A stretch of DNA of 64,000 nt from Actinomycetota bacterium (GCA_040757835.1 JBFLWJ010000004.1:26026-90025); one strand, 5' to 3'. Positions 33,468-42,830 are shown, numbered from the stretch's first letter. Translations and numbers: made by a program. Notes: a model not told the origin generated them from the letters alone.

Positions 33468-34555
33468 ACCGCGTCTTTGCCATCGTCAGGAAAGACCTGG
33501 CGCAGATCCTGCGCAACCGCTTCGTCATGGTCATCTCGGTACTGTTCATCGTCATCTACGCATTGATGTATTATCTCCTGCCCTCGCAAGTGGACGAGGT
33601 GTTCAAGATGGGTTTCTGCCTCGAGATCAGCGAGGAAGCCGCCGCGGAGTTCGGCCTGGAAGGGGGAACGGAAGAGATCGCGGCAAGGCTGAGCGAGGCG
33701 GGGAAGCAGGAGGCGGAGGGAGGGCTGGAGCTGGTCTGGGCGGACTCGCCGGAGGACCTCCAGAGGATGGTGGAGGAGGAGGAAGTCAGCGCCGGCCTGT
33801 CGCTGGTCGTTTCGGGGCGGGAACCCGAGCTGGTCCTCTACGTCTCGTCCGAGACCCCGGAGGAGGTCACCCAGGCGGGTGAAGCCATCGGAGCGGAGAT
33901 AGGCTACGCCCTTATCGGGTACCGACTTCCGGCCGAGTTCGAAGCGACGGTGATAGGCCCGGACATGGCGGGCCGGCAGATCCCGATGAAAGACAGGTTG
34001 CGGGTCATCCTGCTCACCTTCGTGTTTCTCCTCGAGTTGTTCAGCCTGGGAAACCTGCTCATGGAGGAGGTCCAGAGAAAAACGGCCGTGGCCCTTCTGG
34101 TCACTCCCGTGACCCTGCGGGATTTCGTGTCGGCAAAGGCGATCACGGGCATCTTGAATACCTTCTTCCTGGGGTTCCTGATGGCATTGCTCCTGGGGGC
34201 GATCTCGGTGGATACCTGGCTGGCTATCATCGTCCTCCTGTTTCTCGGTGCCGCCATGATGGTAGGCATAGCATTTATCGTTGGCTCATTGAGCAGGGAC
34301 TTCATCTCCATGACCATGATATCCCTGATCCCCTTCGTGGTATTGATAATACCGGGCTTCCTGGTGATATTCCCCGGCTTCTATTCGCCCATCATGAAAG
34401 CGATACCCACCTACTGGTTGATCGAGCCGCTAGACGGTATCCTGAATTATGGGATGAGATTGTCCGACTACACCACGTCCCTCATCTACCTCGTCCTCTT
34501 CACCGCAGGTTTCTTCATGCTGGGGTTCGTCATCCTGAGGAGGAGGCTGGCATGA
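33464..34555 (+). CDS. ABC-2 type exporter permease
   Basis: The 363-residue protein has one N-terminal membrane helix (FVMVISVLFIVIYALMYYLL), an extracytoplasmic domain of about 150 residues, and five C-terminal helices, the layout of NatB/YhgE-like ABC-2 permeases. The RKTAVALLVTPVTLRDFVSA coupling segment recurs in the partner permease. The GTG start overlaps the ATPase stop. Confidence 0.87.
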   Translation: MNRVFAIVRKDLAQILRNRFVMVISVLFIVIYALMYYLLPSQVDEVFKMGFCLEISEEAAAEFGLEGGTEEIAARLSEAGKQEAEGGLELVWADSPEDLQRMVEEEEVSAGLSLVVSGREPELVLYVSSETPEEVTQAGEAIGAEIGYALIGYRLPAEFEATVIGPDMAGRQIPMKDRLRVILLTFVFLLELFSLGNLLMEEVQRKTAVALLVTPVTLRDFVSAKAITGILNTFFLGFLMALLLGAISVDTWLAIIVLLFLGAAMMVGIAFIVGSLSRDFISMTMISLIPFVVLIIPGFLVIFPGFYSPIMKAIPTYWLIEPLDGILNYGMRLSDYTTSLIYLVLFTAGFFMLGFVILRRRLA

Positions 34556-35625
34556 GCATAAACAGGATCCTCGCCATCATAAGAAAGAGCTTGAACCCGA
34601 GAAACCCCTATATCTTCTTCGCGATACTTGGCCCGCTGCTCTTCGCGGCCGTATTCCAGCTCATCTTCGGCATCTGGCAGACCAGGCCGAAGATAGCCAT
34701 CTACGAAGAGGGCGATCAGGCGATCGCCATTGAGCTCGAGGGCTCGGAGGCAGTCGACCTGCTGTTGGCGGGTTCAGCGGATGAGGTCATCGCATTGGTG
34801 CGAGACCAGAAGGCCGACGTGGGGGCTGTCTTCACCGAGGACGTGAAGGAAAGACTGGAGGCGGGGGAGAAAGCGCTGGTTGACCTGTATATAGGGGGGG
34901 AGAGCCTGGCCAAGAGCAGGGCGATAGCCCTGGCCGAGATAACCGGCGCGGTCAGGTCGCTGTCTCCCGAGGTCCCGCAGATCTTTTTCGAACAGGTCAA
35001 GCTGGGGGAGGAGAAAGCGCTCTCACTGATGGACATGTTCCTGCCCTTCATGGTCATCTACATCATCCTTCTCGGCGGCTTGATGCTGACGGCGTCTTTC
35101 ATAGTGAACGAGAAGGAAAAGAGGACCTTCGCCGCGCTGCTGGTCACCCCGGTCACTCTGCCCGAGATACTCATCGCTTTCGGTTCGGTCGGGACCATCG
35201 TCTCGCTGGTCATGGGTATCATCCTGGTGCTGCTTACAGTCGGGTTCGCTCAACCGCTGCTCATGTTCGCGATATTCGTATTGGGGTCGATCCTGGGAGT
35301 GGAATGGGGACTCCTCTTCGGCCTGCTGTCCAAAGACCAGACCATACTGGTGGCCTACATCAAAGCGTTCGGGATCTTCCTCATCGCCCCGGCGCTTTTC
35401 ATCATCTTCCCCAGCTGGCCGCAATGGATAGCCAGGATCTTCCCCACTTACTATATCGGCAACCCCATTTTCCGCATCGCCATCTATGGAGAAGGCTGGA
35501 GCGAACTGGGCTGGCAGGTGCTCGTCCTGGCCTGCTTCGTCGCCCTTTTCGCCGTTCCCATTCTGGTGTTTGCCTTGAGGTGGGGCAGATCGTCCAGAAC
35601 GTGGCTGCTCACCATTTCCAGCTGA
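34552..35625 (+). CDS. ABC-2 type exporter permease, partner subunit
   Basis: The 357-residue paralogue of the upstream gene has the same topology: first helix IFFAILGPLLFAAVFQLIFG, an external domain, and a membrane domain beginning MFLPFMVIYIILLGGLMLTA. It shares KRTFAALLVTPVTLPEILIA, the cytoplasmic coupling helix. The ATGA overlap with the preceding gene indicates a heterodimer made in equal amounts. Confidence 0.87.
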   Translation: MSINRILAIIRKSLNPRNPYIFFAILGPLLFAAVFQLIFGIWQTRPKIAIYEEGDQAIAIELEGSEAVDLLLAGSADEVIALVRDQKADVGAVFTEDVKERLEAGEKALVDLYIGGESLAKSRAIALAEITGAVRSLSPEVPQIFFEQVKLGEEKALSLMDMFLPFMVIYIILLGGLMLTASFIVNEKEKRTFAALLVTPVTLPEILIAFGSVGTIVSLVMGIILVLLTVGFAQPLLMFAIFVLGSILGVEWGLLFGLLSKDQTILVAYIKAFGIFLIAPALFIIFPSWPQWIARIFPTYYIGNPIFRIAIYGEGWSELGWQVLVLACFVALFAVPILVFALRWGRSSRTWLLTISS

Positions 35626-35662
35626 CCAATGCGGTTTTCCGTATGAAAGGAGGCAGGCCGGG

Positions 35663-36868
35663 ATGAGCATCAGGGTTGATGAATCGATGGTCCACGGGTC
35701 GGTGGCGCCGGGCTTCGAGAAGGTCAGGGAGGAATTCGCAAAGAACTTCACCCAGCGCCGGGAGCTCGGGGCGGCATGCGCCGCCTACCTGCGGGGCGAG
35801 AAGGTGGTCGACCTCTGGGGCGGATACCGCAACGGGAAGACAATGGAGCCATGGCTGGAGGACACCCTGGTGCTGGTCTTTTCCACCACCAAGGGGATCT
35901 CCGGGATGGCCTGCGCCCTGGCCCACAGCCGCGGCTACTTCGACTACGACGAGAAGGTCTCCACATACTGGCCGGAGTTCGCCATGGGAGGCAAGGAGGA
36001 CATCACCGTGAGGCAGCTCCTCTCCCACCAGGCCGGCCTGTGCGCCATCGACGAGCCCATGGACCTGGAGACCCTGGCGGACCCCGACAGGGTGGCCGCC
36101 GCCATCGCGAAGCAGAAGCCCGCGTGGGAGCCGTGCAGCAAGCACGGCTACCACGCCCTGACCCTGGGGTGGTACGAGAGCGAGCTGGTGAGGAGGACGG
36201 ACCCGCAGCACCGCACCATAGGCAGGTTCTTCCAGGAAGAGATCGCGGCGCCCCTGGGGCTTGAGATCTATATCGGCCTGCCGGGCGAGGTGCCGGACTC
36301 CCGCATAGCAGATATCTACGCTCCTGCCTACAAGTTCAGGATGGTCTTCAACATAGGCAAACTCCCCAGGGACTTCGTCAAGGCTTTCCTCAAGAAGGGG
36401 ACCATCACCAACCGCTCGTTCACCAACCCCAAGGTCCTGGGCTCACCTGTCAACTACAACCGCCGGGACATGCGCTCCATCGAGCTGCCGGCCGCCAACG
36501 GCATCGTGCAGGTGAGGGACGTGGCCCGGCTGTACGGCATCTTCGCTGTCGGGGGAGAGGAACTGGGGATCAAGCCGGAGACCCTGGAGGCCATCATGCG
36601 GCCGGCGCAGGACCCGGCCGGGGGCCGCTACGACCAGGTCCTGCACATGCAGAGCCGCTTCTCGCTGGGGTTTCTCAAGCCCTTCGACGAGTTGCGCTTC
36701 GGCACCAGCGACAGGGCTTTCGGAACCCCCGGCGCCGGCGGCTCCTTCGCCTTCGCCGACCCGGACACCGGCGCGGGTTTCGCCTACGCTATGAACAGGT
36801 CCGGCTTCTACGTCTTCGGCGACCCCCGCGAGACCGCCCTCTCCGACGCCTTCTTCTCATGCGTCTGA
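35663..36868 (+). CDS. Class C beta-lactamase-family serine hydrolase (esterase EstB-like)
   Basis: The 401-residue protein has the SxxK motif S74-T-T-K77 in VLVFSTTKGISGMACALAHS, and a YHALTLGWYESELVRR segment at the place of the Tyr motif, here Tyr-x-x rather than Tyr-x-Asn. A GSFAFADPDTGAGFAYAMN segment near the C-terminus stands in for the KTG/HxG strand. No signal peptide is seen, so it acts inside the cell. Such proteins hydrolyse esters or lactones more often than beta-lactams. GGAGG precedes the ATG at 35663. Confidence 0.87.
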   Translation: MSIRVDESMVHGSVAPGFEKVREEFAKNFTQRRELGAACAAYLRGEKVVDLWGGYRNGKTMEPWLEDTLVLVFSTTKGISGMACALAHSRGYFDYDEKVSTYWPEFAMGGKEDITVRQLLSHQAGLCAIDEPMDLETLADPDRVAAAIAKQKPAWEPCSKHGYHALTLGWYESELVRRTDPQHRTIGRFFQEEIAAPLGLEIYIGLPGEVPDSRIADIYAPAYKFRMVFNIGKLPRDFVKAFLKKGTITNRSFTNPKVLGSPVNYNRRDMRSIELPAANGIVQVRDVARLYGIFAVGGEELGIKPETLEAIMRPAQDPAGGRYDQVLHMQSRFSLGFLKPFDELRFGTSDRAFGTPGAGGSFAFADPDTGAGFAYAMNRSGFYVFGDPRETALSDAFFSCV

Positions 36869-36871
36869 GGG

Positions 36872-36990
36872 GTCAGGTCTTGGATCTTGGATACCCCGGT
36901 ATGTGAGCTCTCTTAAGGCCATTTATCCCGTCGTGTGCGGCAACTTCGCAGCAGCTGTCAGAAAATTACATCCAAAAACCAAGACCTGAC
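36872..36990. repeat. MITE/REP-like element with 21-bp terminal inverted repeats
   Basis: The left end (36872-36892, starting GTCAGGTCTTGGATC) and right end (36970-36990, ending AACCAAGACCTGAC) match as reverse complements at 19 of 21 positions and enclose 77 bases. No target duplication is evident. Similar GTCAGG-headed ends occur in the element at 51656. It follows the stop of the serine hydrolase by three bases. Confidence 0.7.
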
Positions 36991-37189
36991 ACCACGGCAC
37001 TGCCTGGTTTGTCCGCCCGTGAAAAAGGGTATGCTTCAAGATGGAAAACAGCGGGCTAAGCTGATAACGTACGGCTTTCGCACCACGGAAGACCCAGGGG
37101 TTGGACAATCGCAAGTAGATGAGAAAGGCGTAAAGAGCTCGCTTTGCCATGCTCGCTCGCCGGGGGTTGTAAGGAAGGGGCTGATCCGG
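36991..37189. other. Non-coding leader before the aldehyde:ferredoxin oxidoreductase gene
   Basis: Together with the repeat element this gives 321 bases without a supportable gene. The long frame running in from 36935 lacks homology until residue 86, and no ribosome binding site supports an earlier start. A minus-strand frame at 36923-37150 has no recognisable feature. No promoter stands out. Confidence 0.5.
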
Positions 37190-39256
37190 ATGATGGGAGG
37201 AAACTGGGGCAAGGTCCTGGAGGTCGACCTCACCGCTGGGACCACGCGAGAACTGGAACTGGACGAGAGGCTCTACCGGGACTACTTGGGGGGCAGCGGC
37301 CTGGCCGCTAAACTATTCTTTGACCGCCGCCTGTGGGAGGTGGAGCCTCTCTCCCCCGACAACCAGCTCATGATCATGCTCGGGCCTGTCTCGGGAACCA
37401 ACCTGCCCGGGGTGTCCCGGCTGGAGATCTGCGCGCGCTCCCCTCTCACGGGCATCTGGGGGGAGTCCTGCATGGGTGGCCATTTCGCCCCCCAACTCAA
37501 GAAGACCGGTTATGACGGTGTCATCGTGAAAGGTGCCTCCGGCAAACCGGTCTATCTATACGTCAGCGACGTGAAGGTGGAGATCAGGGACGCCTCCCAC
37601 CTGTGGGGAGTGGACACCTACGAGACGGAGGAAAAGCTCAAGGAGGAGGTTGGCGACAGGCGGGCCCAGGTGATGTGCATCGGCCTCGCCGGGGAGAACA
37701 TGGTGAAGTACGCCAACGTCATGAACGACCGCGGCTCCACCGCCGGACGCTGCGGCATGGGGGCGGTGATGGGTTCCAAGAAGCTCAAGGCGGTGGTAGC
37801 CCGGGGCAGCAAGAAGATCCCCATCGCCGACGAGGCGGGATATAAGGCCGCCCGCGACCACCTCAACGAGGTCCTGAAGTTCAGCATGATCGGCGAGTCC
37901 TTCGCCACCTACGGCACCAACGTGGGCATGGACTTCGGCATGGCCATGGGCGACGCTCCCACCAAGAACTGGCGCGAGGCCTACTGGGAGGCCGGGCCGG
38001 AGAAACTCGGCGGCACGGCGGTGGCCGAGACCATCCTCACAAAGACCCACTCCTGCTACGGCTGCCCCATAGCATGCAAGCGGATCGTCGAGGTCGACTC
38101 CGGCCCCTATGCCATGGAGGAAGGCCCCGGCTCTGAGTACGAGGCCGCCGCCGCCCTGGGTACCCTGCAACGCATGGACAGCGTCGAGGCCAACAACAAG
38201 GCCAACGAGATGTGCAACCGCTACGGCATGGACTGCATCTCGGCCGGGGGGACCATCGCCTATGCCGTAGAGGCCTTCGAGGCGGGGCTCATCGTGGAGG
38301 GGGACACCGGCGGCATCAGGCTGGGGTGGAACCAGCCCGACACCCTGCTCCTGCTCATCGACAAGATCGCCCAGCGCGAGGGCTTCGGCGACGAGCTGGC
38401 CGAGGGGGTGCGCGCCATGTCGGAGAAGTACGGGGGGGAGGAGTTCGCCCTCCACGTCAAGGGCCTGGAGTGCCCCATGCATGACCCCCGTGCCCTGTGG
38501 GCCATGGCCCTCACCTACGCCACATCGGTGCGGGGGGCCTGCCACGTCACGGACGCCAACCTCTTCGCCGATTACGGGATGACCAGCCACAGCGATTTCG
38601 GTGCGAAGAGGACATGGCCTTACAGGGCCAAGGGTAAGGCGGCCCAGACGGTCGCGGCGCAGAAGAAGGGCTCGATAGGGAACTCGGCGGTCATGTGCCA
38701 TATCGCCTGGGCCTCGGAGGGCGGGGGGGTCAAGGAGATGGCGGAGATGATCAACCCCGTCACCGGCTTCGCCTACGATATGGACGAGCTGGCCCGGGTA
38801 GGGGACCGCATCTGGCTGATCAAGCGTGCAATCGACAATCTATGCGGCGTCACCCGTGAGGACGACCGCCTTCCCAAACGCTTGACGGAGCCCCACCCCG
38901 AGGGCACCACCTCGTACCTGACCATGGCGGCCTTTCCCACCATGATGACCATGAAGCCCATGGGCAAGTTGAGGGCGGAGAAGGTCAAGGACGCCCTGGC
39001 CGGCTTTCAGATGAAATACCTGGTGCCGAATATCGACAAGGTGCTCAGGCTCCAGGCCAACCTGCCCGGCTTGCGAGGCCACAAGAAGAGGCTGGAGGCG
39101 GGGGAAACAGAGGAGATAAAGAGGAGGACCGTGCCCATCGAGAATATGCTCGAGGAGTTCTACCGCCTGCGCGACATCGACGCCCAGGGGCGCCCCAGCC
39201 GCCGGGTCCTGGAGGAGCTGGGCATGCACGAAGTCGCCTCCGCCCTGCATGGATAG
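37190..39256 (+). CDS. Aldehyde:ferredoxin oxidoreductase (tungsten/molybdenum bis-pterin enzyme)
   Basis: The 688-residue protein covers the whole AOR family: N-terminal domain (GKVLEVDLTAGTTRELELDE, YLGGSGLAAKLFFD), pterin-binding loop ARCGMGAVMGSKKLKAV written here as GRCGMGAVMGSKKLKAV, and the [4Fe-4S] ligands C289-x2-C292-x3-C296 (CYGCPIACKR) with a fourth Cys552 in NLCGVTREDDRLP. AORs oxidise aldehydes to acids, or reduce acids, with ferredoxin. ATG at 37190 or 37193 follows AAGGAAGGGG; the upstream extension is non-coding. Substrate is unknown; adjacency to a DUF6506 gene is noted. Confidence 0.92.
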   Translation: MMGGNWGKVLEVDLTAGTTRELELDERLYRDYLGGSGLAAKLFFDRRLWEVEPLSPDNQLMIMLGPVSGTNLPGVSRLEICARSPLTGIWGESCMGGHFAPQLKKTGYDGVIVKGASGKPVYLYVSDVKVEIRDASHLWGVDTYETEEKLKEEVGDRRAQVMCIGLAGENMVKYANVMNDRGSTAGRCGMGAVMGSKKLKAVVARGSKKIPIADEAGYKAARDHLNEVLKFSMIGESFATYGTNVGMDFGMAMGDAPTKNWREAYWEAGPEKLGGTAVAETILTKTHSCYGCPIACKRIVEVDSGPYAMEEGPGSEYEAAAALGTLQRMDSVEANNKANEMCNRYGMDCISAGGTIAYAVEAFEAGLIVEGDTGGIRLGWNQPDTLLLLIDKIAQREGFGDELAEGVRAMSEKYGGEEFALHVKGLECPMHDPRALWAMALTYATSVRGACHVTDANLFADYGMTSHSDFGAKRTWPYRAKGKAAQTVAAQKKGSIGNSAVMCHIAWASEGGGVKEMAEMINPVTGFAYDMDELARVGDRIWLIKRAIDNLCGVTREDDRLPKRLTEPHPEGTTSYLTMAAFPTMMTMKPMGKLRAEKVKDALAGFQMKYLVPNIDKVLRLQANLPGLRGHKKRLEAGETEEIKRRTVPIENMLEEFYRLRDIDAQGRPSRRVLEELGMHEVASALHG

Positions 39257-39280
39257 GGGTCAAGCCCCTACACGGCCGAC
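39254..39280. repeat. Small hairpin TAGGGG-TCAAG-CCCCTA plus CGGCCG-like flank
   Basis: Six-base arms around TCAAG begin at the stop codon of the oxidoreductase, followed by CACGGCCGAC. Read on the minus strand the CGGCCGTG-TAGGGGCTTGACC order closely parallels the CGGCCGTAGGGGCTGAC arm of the hairpin at 18036, so both may belong to one repeat family. No T-run supports termination. Confidence 0.5.
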
Positions 39281-39369
39281 CTGCGAAGGATTGTTTACAT
39301 GCGCCGAGGAGTACAAATAATATGAAAAAGTAGCCACTCGGCTTGGAGAGTTAGCTGGAGGTGTTGGGT

Positions 39370-39681
39370 TTGGCGTTCATAGCCGCTTTCGTAGCCCATG
39401 CGCCGGATGCGGATCCCGAGAAGCACAGGTGCGTGGTGGAGACCCCCAAGTACAAGCTGTTCGTCAACGTGGTACAGGGGCAGGAGCAGGCGAAGGAGGT
39501 GTGCAGAGAGCTGGTCGAGGAGGAGGGCGTCACCTCCATCATCCTCTGCCCCGGTTTCACCAACCGCGATATAGCCGAGATCTCCGAGGTCGTCGGTCAA
39601 GGATGCGGCGTCAACGTGGCCAGGGGTGACGGCCCCAGCACCCGCATCGCCGTGGAGACCATCGCCAGGGAATGGGCCTGA
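39370..39681 (+). CDS. DUF6506-like small protein
   Basis: This roughly 103-residue protein starts FIAAFVAHAPDADPEKHRCV and carries LFVNVVQGQEQAKEVCRELV, then IILCPGFTNRDIAEISEVVG, the pattern of the DUF6506 family, whose function is not known. TTG at 39370 is the best start, eight bases after GGAGG at 39357-39361; the GTG at 39361 would overlap that site. It lies 113 bases behind the aldehyde oxidoreductase. Confidence 0.65.
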   Translation: MAFIAAFVAHAPDADPEKHRCVVETPKYKLFVNVVQGQEQAKEVCRELVEEEGVTSIILCPGFTNRDIAEISEVVGQGCGVNVARGDGPSTRIAVETIAREWA

Positions 39682-39703
39682 CCGGGCAGAACCCGGAGGT
39701 GGC

Positions 39704-39790
39704 GTGAAGATCATCGCCTGTTCATCGAAGACGAAGAAAAGGCCCTGCGAAAATGGTCTGACGCTGGTTAGGGCCGGCTCACCCCAGTGA
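39704..39790 (+). other. Tiny ORF of 28 residues behind a strong ribosome binding site
   Basis: GGAGG (39695-39699) is followed after four bases by GTG and a frame reading KIIACSSKTKKRPCENGLTL before a TGA at 39788-39790. The start resembles the opening strand of a Rossmann or flavodoxin protein, so it may be the stub of a lost gene. It overlaps the remnant on the other strand. Confidence 0.3.
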
Positions 39791-39945
39791 CTCCTCCAGG
39801 AAGCTCAGGACCCTTGCCCAGGATTCCGCGCTGGCGCGCGCGTTCACCCCAGGATCGCCCCCGAACTCCAGGGCCATGCCGCGTCGTACGTCTTCTCCCG
39901 TTTTGTCGTCACGAAACCCCCTTTTATAGACTTTCTTCCCACGGG
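39779..39945 (-). pseudogene. C-terminal remnant of a dienelactone-hydrolase-like protein
   Basis: The minus strand reads KKVYKRGFRDDKTGEDVRRG, then GDPGVNARASAESWARVLSF and LEESLG to a TGA at 39779-39781. This matches the end of dienelactone hydrolases, where a final helix of the form AxxAWxRxLxFF follows the catalytic-His loop. No start and no upstream domain remain. With the tiny ORF at 39704 it fills most of the 387-base gap 39682-40068, in which I see nothing else. Confidence 0.45.
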
Positions 39946-40068
39946 ATGAACCGTGCGCGACCCACCCCCCCGCTAACTTACAGGGTATTGTCTATACTGG
40001 ATGGTAGGATGATAGACGCGGCTTTCGCGGGCCGTTGAGCAAAGGCGGCACCGACAGAGGGAGGGGTC

Positions 40069-42732
40069 ATGGGCAAGTCGTTCCTGATGGCGCTGGATCT
40101 CGGCGGCGGTTCCGGCCGCTGCCTCCTGGTAGATACGGACTCGGGGGCCACCCGTTTCACCCGGCGGAACTGGTCGCATCCCGTGGCGCCCGACACCGCG
40201 GGCCTGGGCTTCGACCTGGACCTTTCCGGTATGTGGGAAAAACTGGGCGAGGCGTCCCGCCAGGCCATGCGTGAGGAGGGCGCGGCGCCGGGCGACGTCA
40301 AGGCCATCGCCGCCTGCAGCATGCGCAACACCACCGTGCTCCTGGACGCGGAGGAAAGGCCGCTCTTCGCCGTCCCCAACCAGGACGCGCGCGCTCTGGG
40401 CAACGCGCTCATGCTCGCGGGCGAGCGCGGCATGGAGGTCTACGAGATCGGGGGCCACTGGCCCAGCCCCCTTTTCACCGGCACGAGGCTGCTGTGGATG
40501 CAGGCCAACGCCCCGCAGCTGCTGGAGCGGGCGGCGAGGGTGGCCAGCCTCTCGGACTGGATGGGGCTGCGTCTAAGCGGCGCCCTCTACGCCGAGAGGT
40601 CGCAGGCGGGCGAGACACTCCTCTTCGACCAGCGCCGCCGCGACTGGGCATCGGGACTCATTGCGTCCCTGGGCATAGATGCCGGCCTCTTCCCCGCGAC
40701 GGTCGACGCGGGGACGCGCATCGGCGACCTCACCCCGACGGCGGCCGCGCACCTGGGCCTGGCGCCGGGGACCCCGGTGGTGGCAGGCGGCGCCGATACC
40801 CAGTGCGGCATGCTGGGTATGGGTTGCGCGGGCGCGTCCCAGGCGGGTATCAGCGCCGGGACCAGCATACCGGTGCAGCAGGTCACCGGAGAGTACATGC
40901 TGGACGGCGAGGGGAGGCTATGGAGCGGCCAGCACGTGGTGCCCGGCCTCTACGTGGTGGAGAGCAACGGCATGATATCCGGCACCGTGCTGGAGTGGTT
41001 CTCGCGTATACTCCACCCGGACACAGCCGACCCCCTTGCAGCCCTCTTCGCAGACGCCGCCACCTCGGAGCCGGGTGCGTCCGGGGTCTATTCCACCCTG
41101 GGCGCGCGCCTCTTCGACGCGCGCACCACAAGCATCCTCCTGGGGAACCTCACCATGTCCCACATGGTCACCCCCGACACCTCCACCTTCCGCGCTCACC
41201 TCTCCCGAGCCCTGCTCGAGGGCATCGCCTACTCGGCGCGGGCCAACCTGGAGCAGGTGCTGGCGGTGACCGGCCTGGATCCCGCGATGGTAGCCGTTGG
41301 CGGGGGCATGGCCAGGAGCGCCCTGTGGACGGGCATGGTCTCGGACGTCCTGGGCAGGAAGGTGGAGGTGCCGTCCGACCCGGAGGTCTCGGCACTGGGC
41401 GCGGCCATCTGCGCCGGTGTGGGGGCCGGGCTCTTCGGCGACGTGGTCGAGGGCGCGCGCGCCCTCGCGCGCCCGGGCAGGGCCCACGAGCCGGGTGCCG
41501 ACTCCGGGAAGTACCAGGGGCTCTACGCGGGATGGAGGGAAGCCATGGACCTGCGGGCTGAATGCGACGGACACATGGCCAACCTCCTGGCCATGGCCAT
41601 GCTCGGCCGCGCTCCCGCCGCCGCCGAGGCGCCCGCGGCCTTCCGGCCGCGCATTGTAGTGACCGCATCCATGGACGAGGCGGCCCTGGACGAACTGCGC
41701 GAGATGGGAGAGGTCGACTACCGCCCCTGGCGGGAGAACCGCATGGTCTACGACGGCGGCGATGCCCTGGTGGAAGCCCTGCGGGAATGCGACGTCTTCA
41801 TCACCGAGATGGACATCGTGGACTTCGCGGCCTTGCGAGGGCTGCCTGACCTGAAGATGATCATCTGCTGCCGCGTCAACGCGGTCAACGTCGACCTGGA
41901 AGCGGCCACCGCCTTCGGTATCCCCGTGGCTAACACGCCGGGCAGGAACGCGGACGCGGTGGCGGACCTGGTGGTGGCCTACATGGTCATGCTGGCGCGC
42001 AAGCTGCCCCAGGCCGCCGCCTTCCTCAAGGCGACCGAAATCGAGGAGGGGGACATGGCGAAGATGGGCGAGGCCTACCTCGCCTTCCAGGGAAAAGAGT
42101 TGTGGCGCAAGACCGTGGGCCTGGTGGGGCTGGGCAGCGTGGGAGCCAGGGTGGCCGCTAGGCTCAGGCCCTTCGGGGCGCGGGTCCTCTTCAGCGACCC
42201 CGCCGTTGGAGCCGGCGAGGGGGCACTTGCGGGAGCGGAGAAGGTCTCTTTCGGGGAACTGCTGGAGCGCAGCGACTTCGTGAGCATGCACGCCCCGGCC
42301 GTGGAGGCCACGGAGAAGATGATGGACCGCGCCGCCTTCGCGCGTATGAAGGAAGGGGCGTTCTTCATCAACACCGCGCGTGCCTCCCTCGTCGATGACG
42401 ATGCGCTGGCCGAGGCGCTGGAGTCCGGCCGTCTTGCCGGGGCGGCCCTGGACGTCTTCACGGTGGAGCCGCCGGGATCGGACGACCGCCTGGCTGGGAG
42501 GGAAGACGTCATCGCTACCCTCCACATCGGCGGAAACACCGCTGAGATAGGCGCTCACCAGGGGGAGATCGCCGCGCGGCAGTTGCGCGAGATGCTCAAA
42601 GGCAAGGCGCCCGGGCATATACTCAACCCGGAGGCGCTGGAGGGTTTCAGCTGGATAGGGCCGCGCCGCGAGCCGTCCCCACAAGAGATGGAGCGCCTTG
42701 CCGCCAACCCGAAGCCGTCCATGACCTCTTGA
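40069..42732 (+). CDS. Fusion: FGGY-family sugar kinase + D-isomer 2-hydroxyacid dehydrogenase
   Basis: Residues 1-505 form a complete FGGY kinase: N-terminal ALDLGGGSGRCLLVD, catalytic-Asp region GGADTQCGMLGMG and C-terminal VGGGMARSALWTGMVSDVLG. Residues 526-887 form a complete 2-hydroxyacid dehydrogenase: substrate-loop CRVNAVNVDLEAA, NAD-binding VGLVGLGSVGARVAARL from residue 683, catalytic Arg in NTARASLVDDDAL, Glu in VEPPGSDD and His in LHIGGNT. Both active sites look intact, so one chain may phosphorylate and oxidise/reduce steps of one pathway. FGGY kinases of LsrK or xylulokinase type are about 500 residues and separate. GGGAGG-like sequence precedes the ATG at 40069. Confidence 0.9.
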   Translation: MGKSFLMALDLGGGSGRCLLVDTDSGATRFTRRNWSHPVAPDTAGLGFDLDLSGMWEKLGEASRQAMREEGAAPGDVKAIAACSMRNTTVLLDAEERPLFAVPNQDARALGNALMLAGERGMEVYEIGGHWPSPLFTGTRLLWMQANAPQLLERAARVASLSDWMGLRLSGALYAERSQAGETLLFDQRRRDWASGLIASLGIDAGLFPATVDAGTRIGDLTPTAAAHLGLAPGTPVVAGGADTQCGMLGMGCAGASQAGISAGTSIPVQQVTGEYMLDGEGRLWSGQHVVPGLYVVESNGMISGTVLEWFSRILHPDTADPLAALFADAATSEPGASGVYSTLGARLFDARTTSILLGNLTMSHMVTPDTSTFRAHLSRALLEGIAYSARANLEQVLAVTGLDPAMVAVGGGMARSALWTGMVSDVLGRKVEVPSDPEVSALGAAICAGVGAGLFGDVVEGARALARPGRAHEPGADSGKYQGLYAGWREAMDLRAECDGHMANLLAMAMLGRAPAAAEAPAAFRPRIVVTASMDEAALDELREMGEVDYRPWRENRMVYDGGDALVEALRECDVFITEMDIVDFAALRGLPDLKMIICCRVNAVNVDLEAATAFGIPVANTPGRNADAVADLVVAYMVMLARKLPQAAAFLKATEIEEGDMAKMGEAYLAFQGKELWRKTVGLVGLGSVGARVAARLRPFGARVLFSDPAVGAGEGALAGAEKVSFGELLERSDFVSMHAPAVEATEKMMDRAAFARMKEGAFFINTARASLVDDDALAEALESGRLAGAALDVFTVEPPGSDDRLAGREDVIATLHIGGNTAEIGAHQGEIAARQLREMLKGKAPGHILNPEALEGFSWIGPRREPSPQEMERLAANPKPSMTS

Positions 42733-42830
42733 GCGGCAAGGTTGACCGGGAGCCATGGGGCGAGAAAATAGCGGTAGGGACGGGCGTCATGTCTGGCCTG
42801 GACCCGCCGCAGTTCGGGTTGTAACCGTTT

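Noticed and set aside
36923-37150. 75-residue minus-strand ORF near the 36.9 kb element
   Set aside because: Includes part of the inverted repeat, has no ribosome binding site and no family resemblance.
40918-42756. 612-residue minus-strand ORF over the kinase-dehydrogenase fusion
   Set aside because: Opposes two intact enzyme domains; no recognisable protein sequence.
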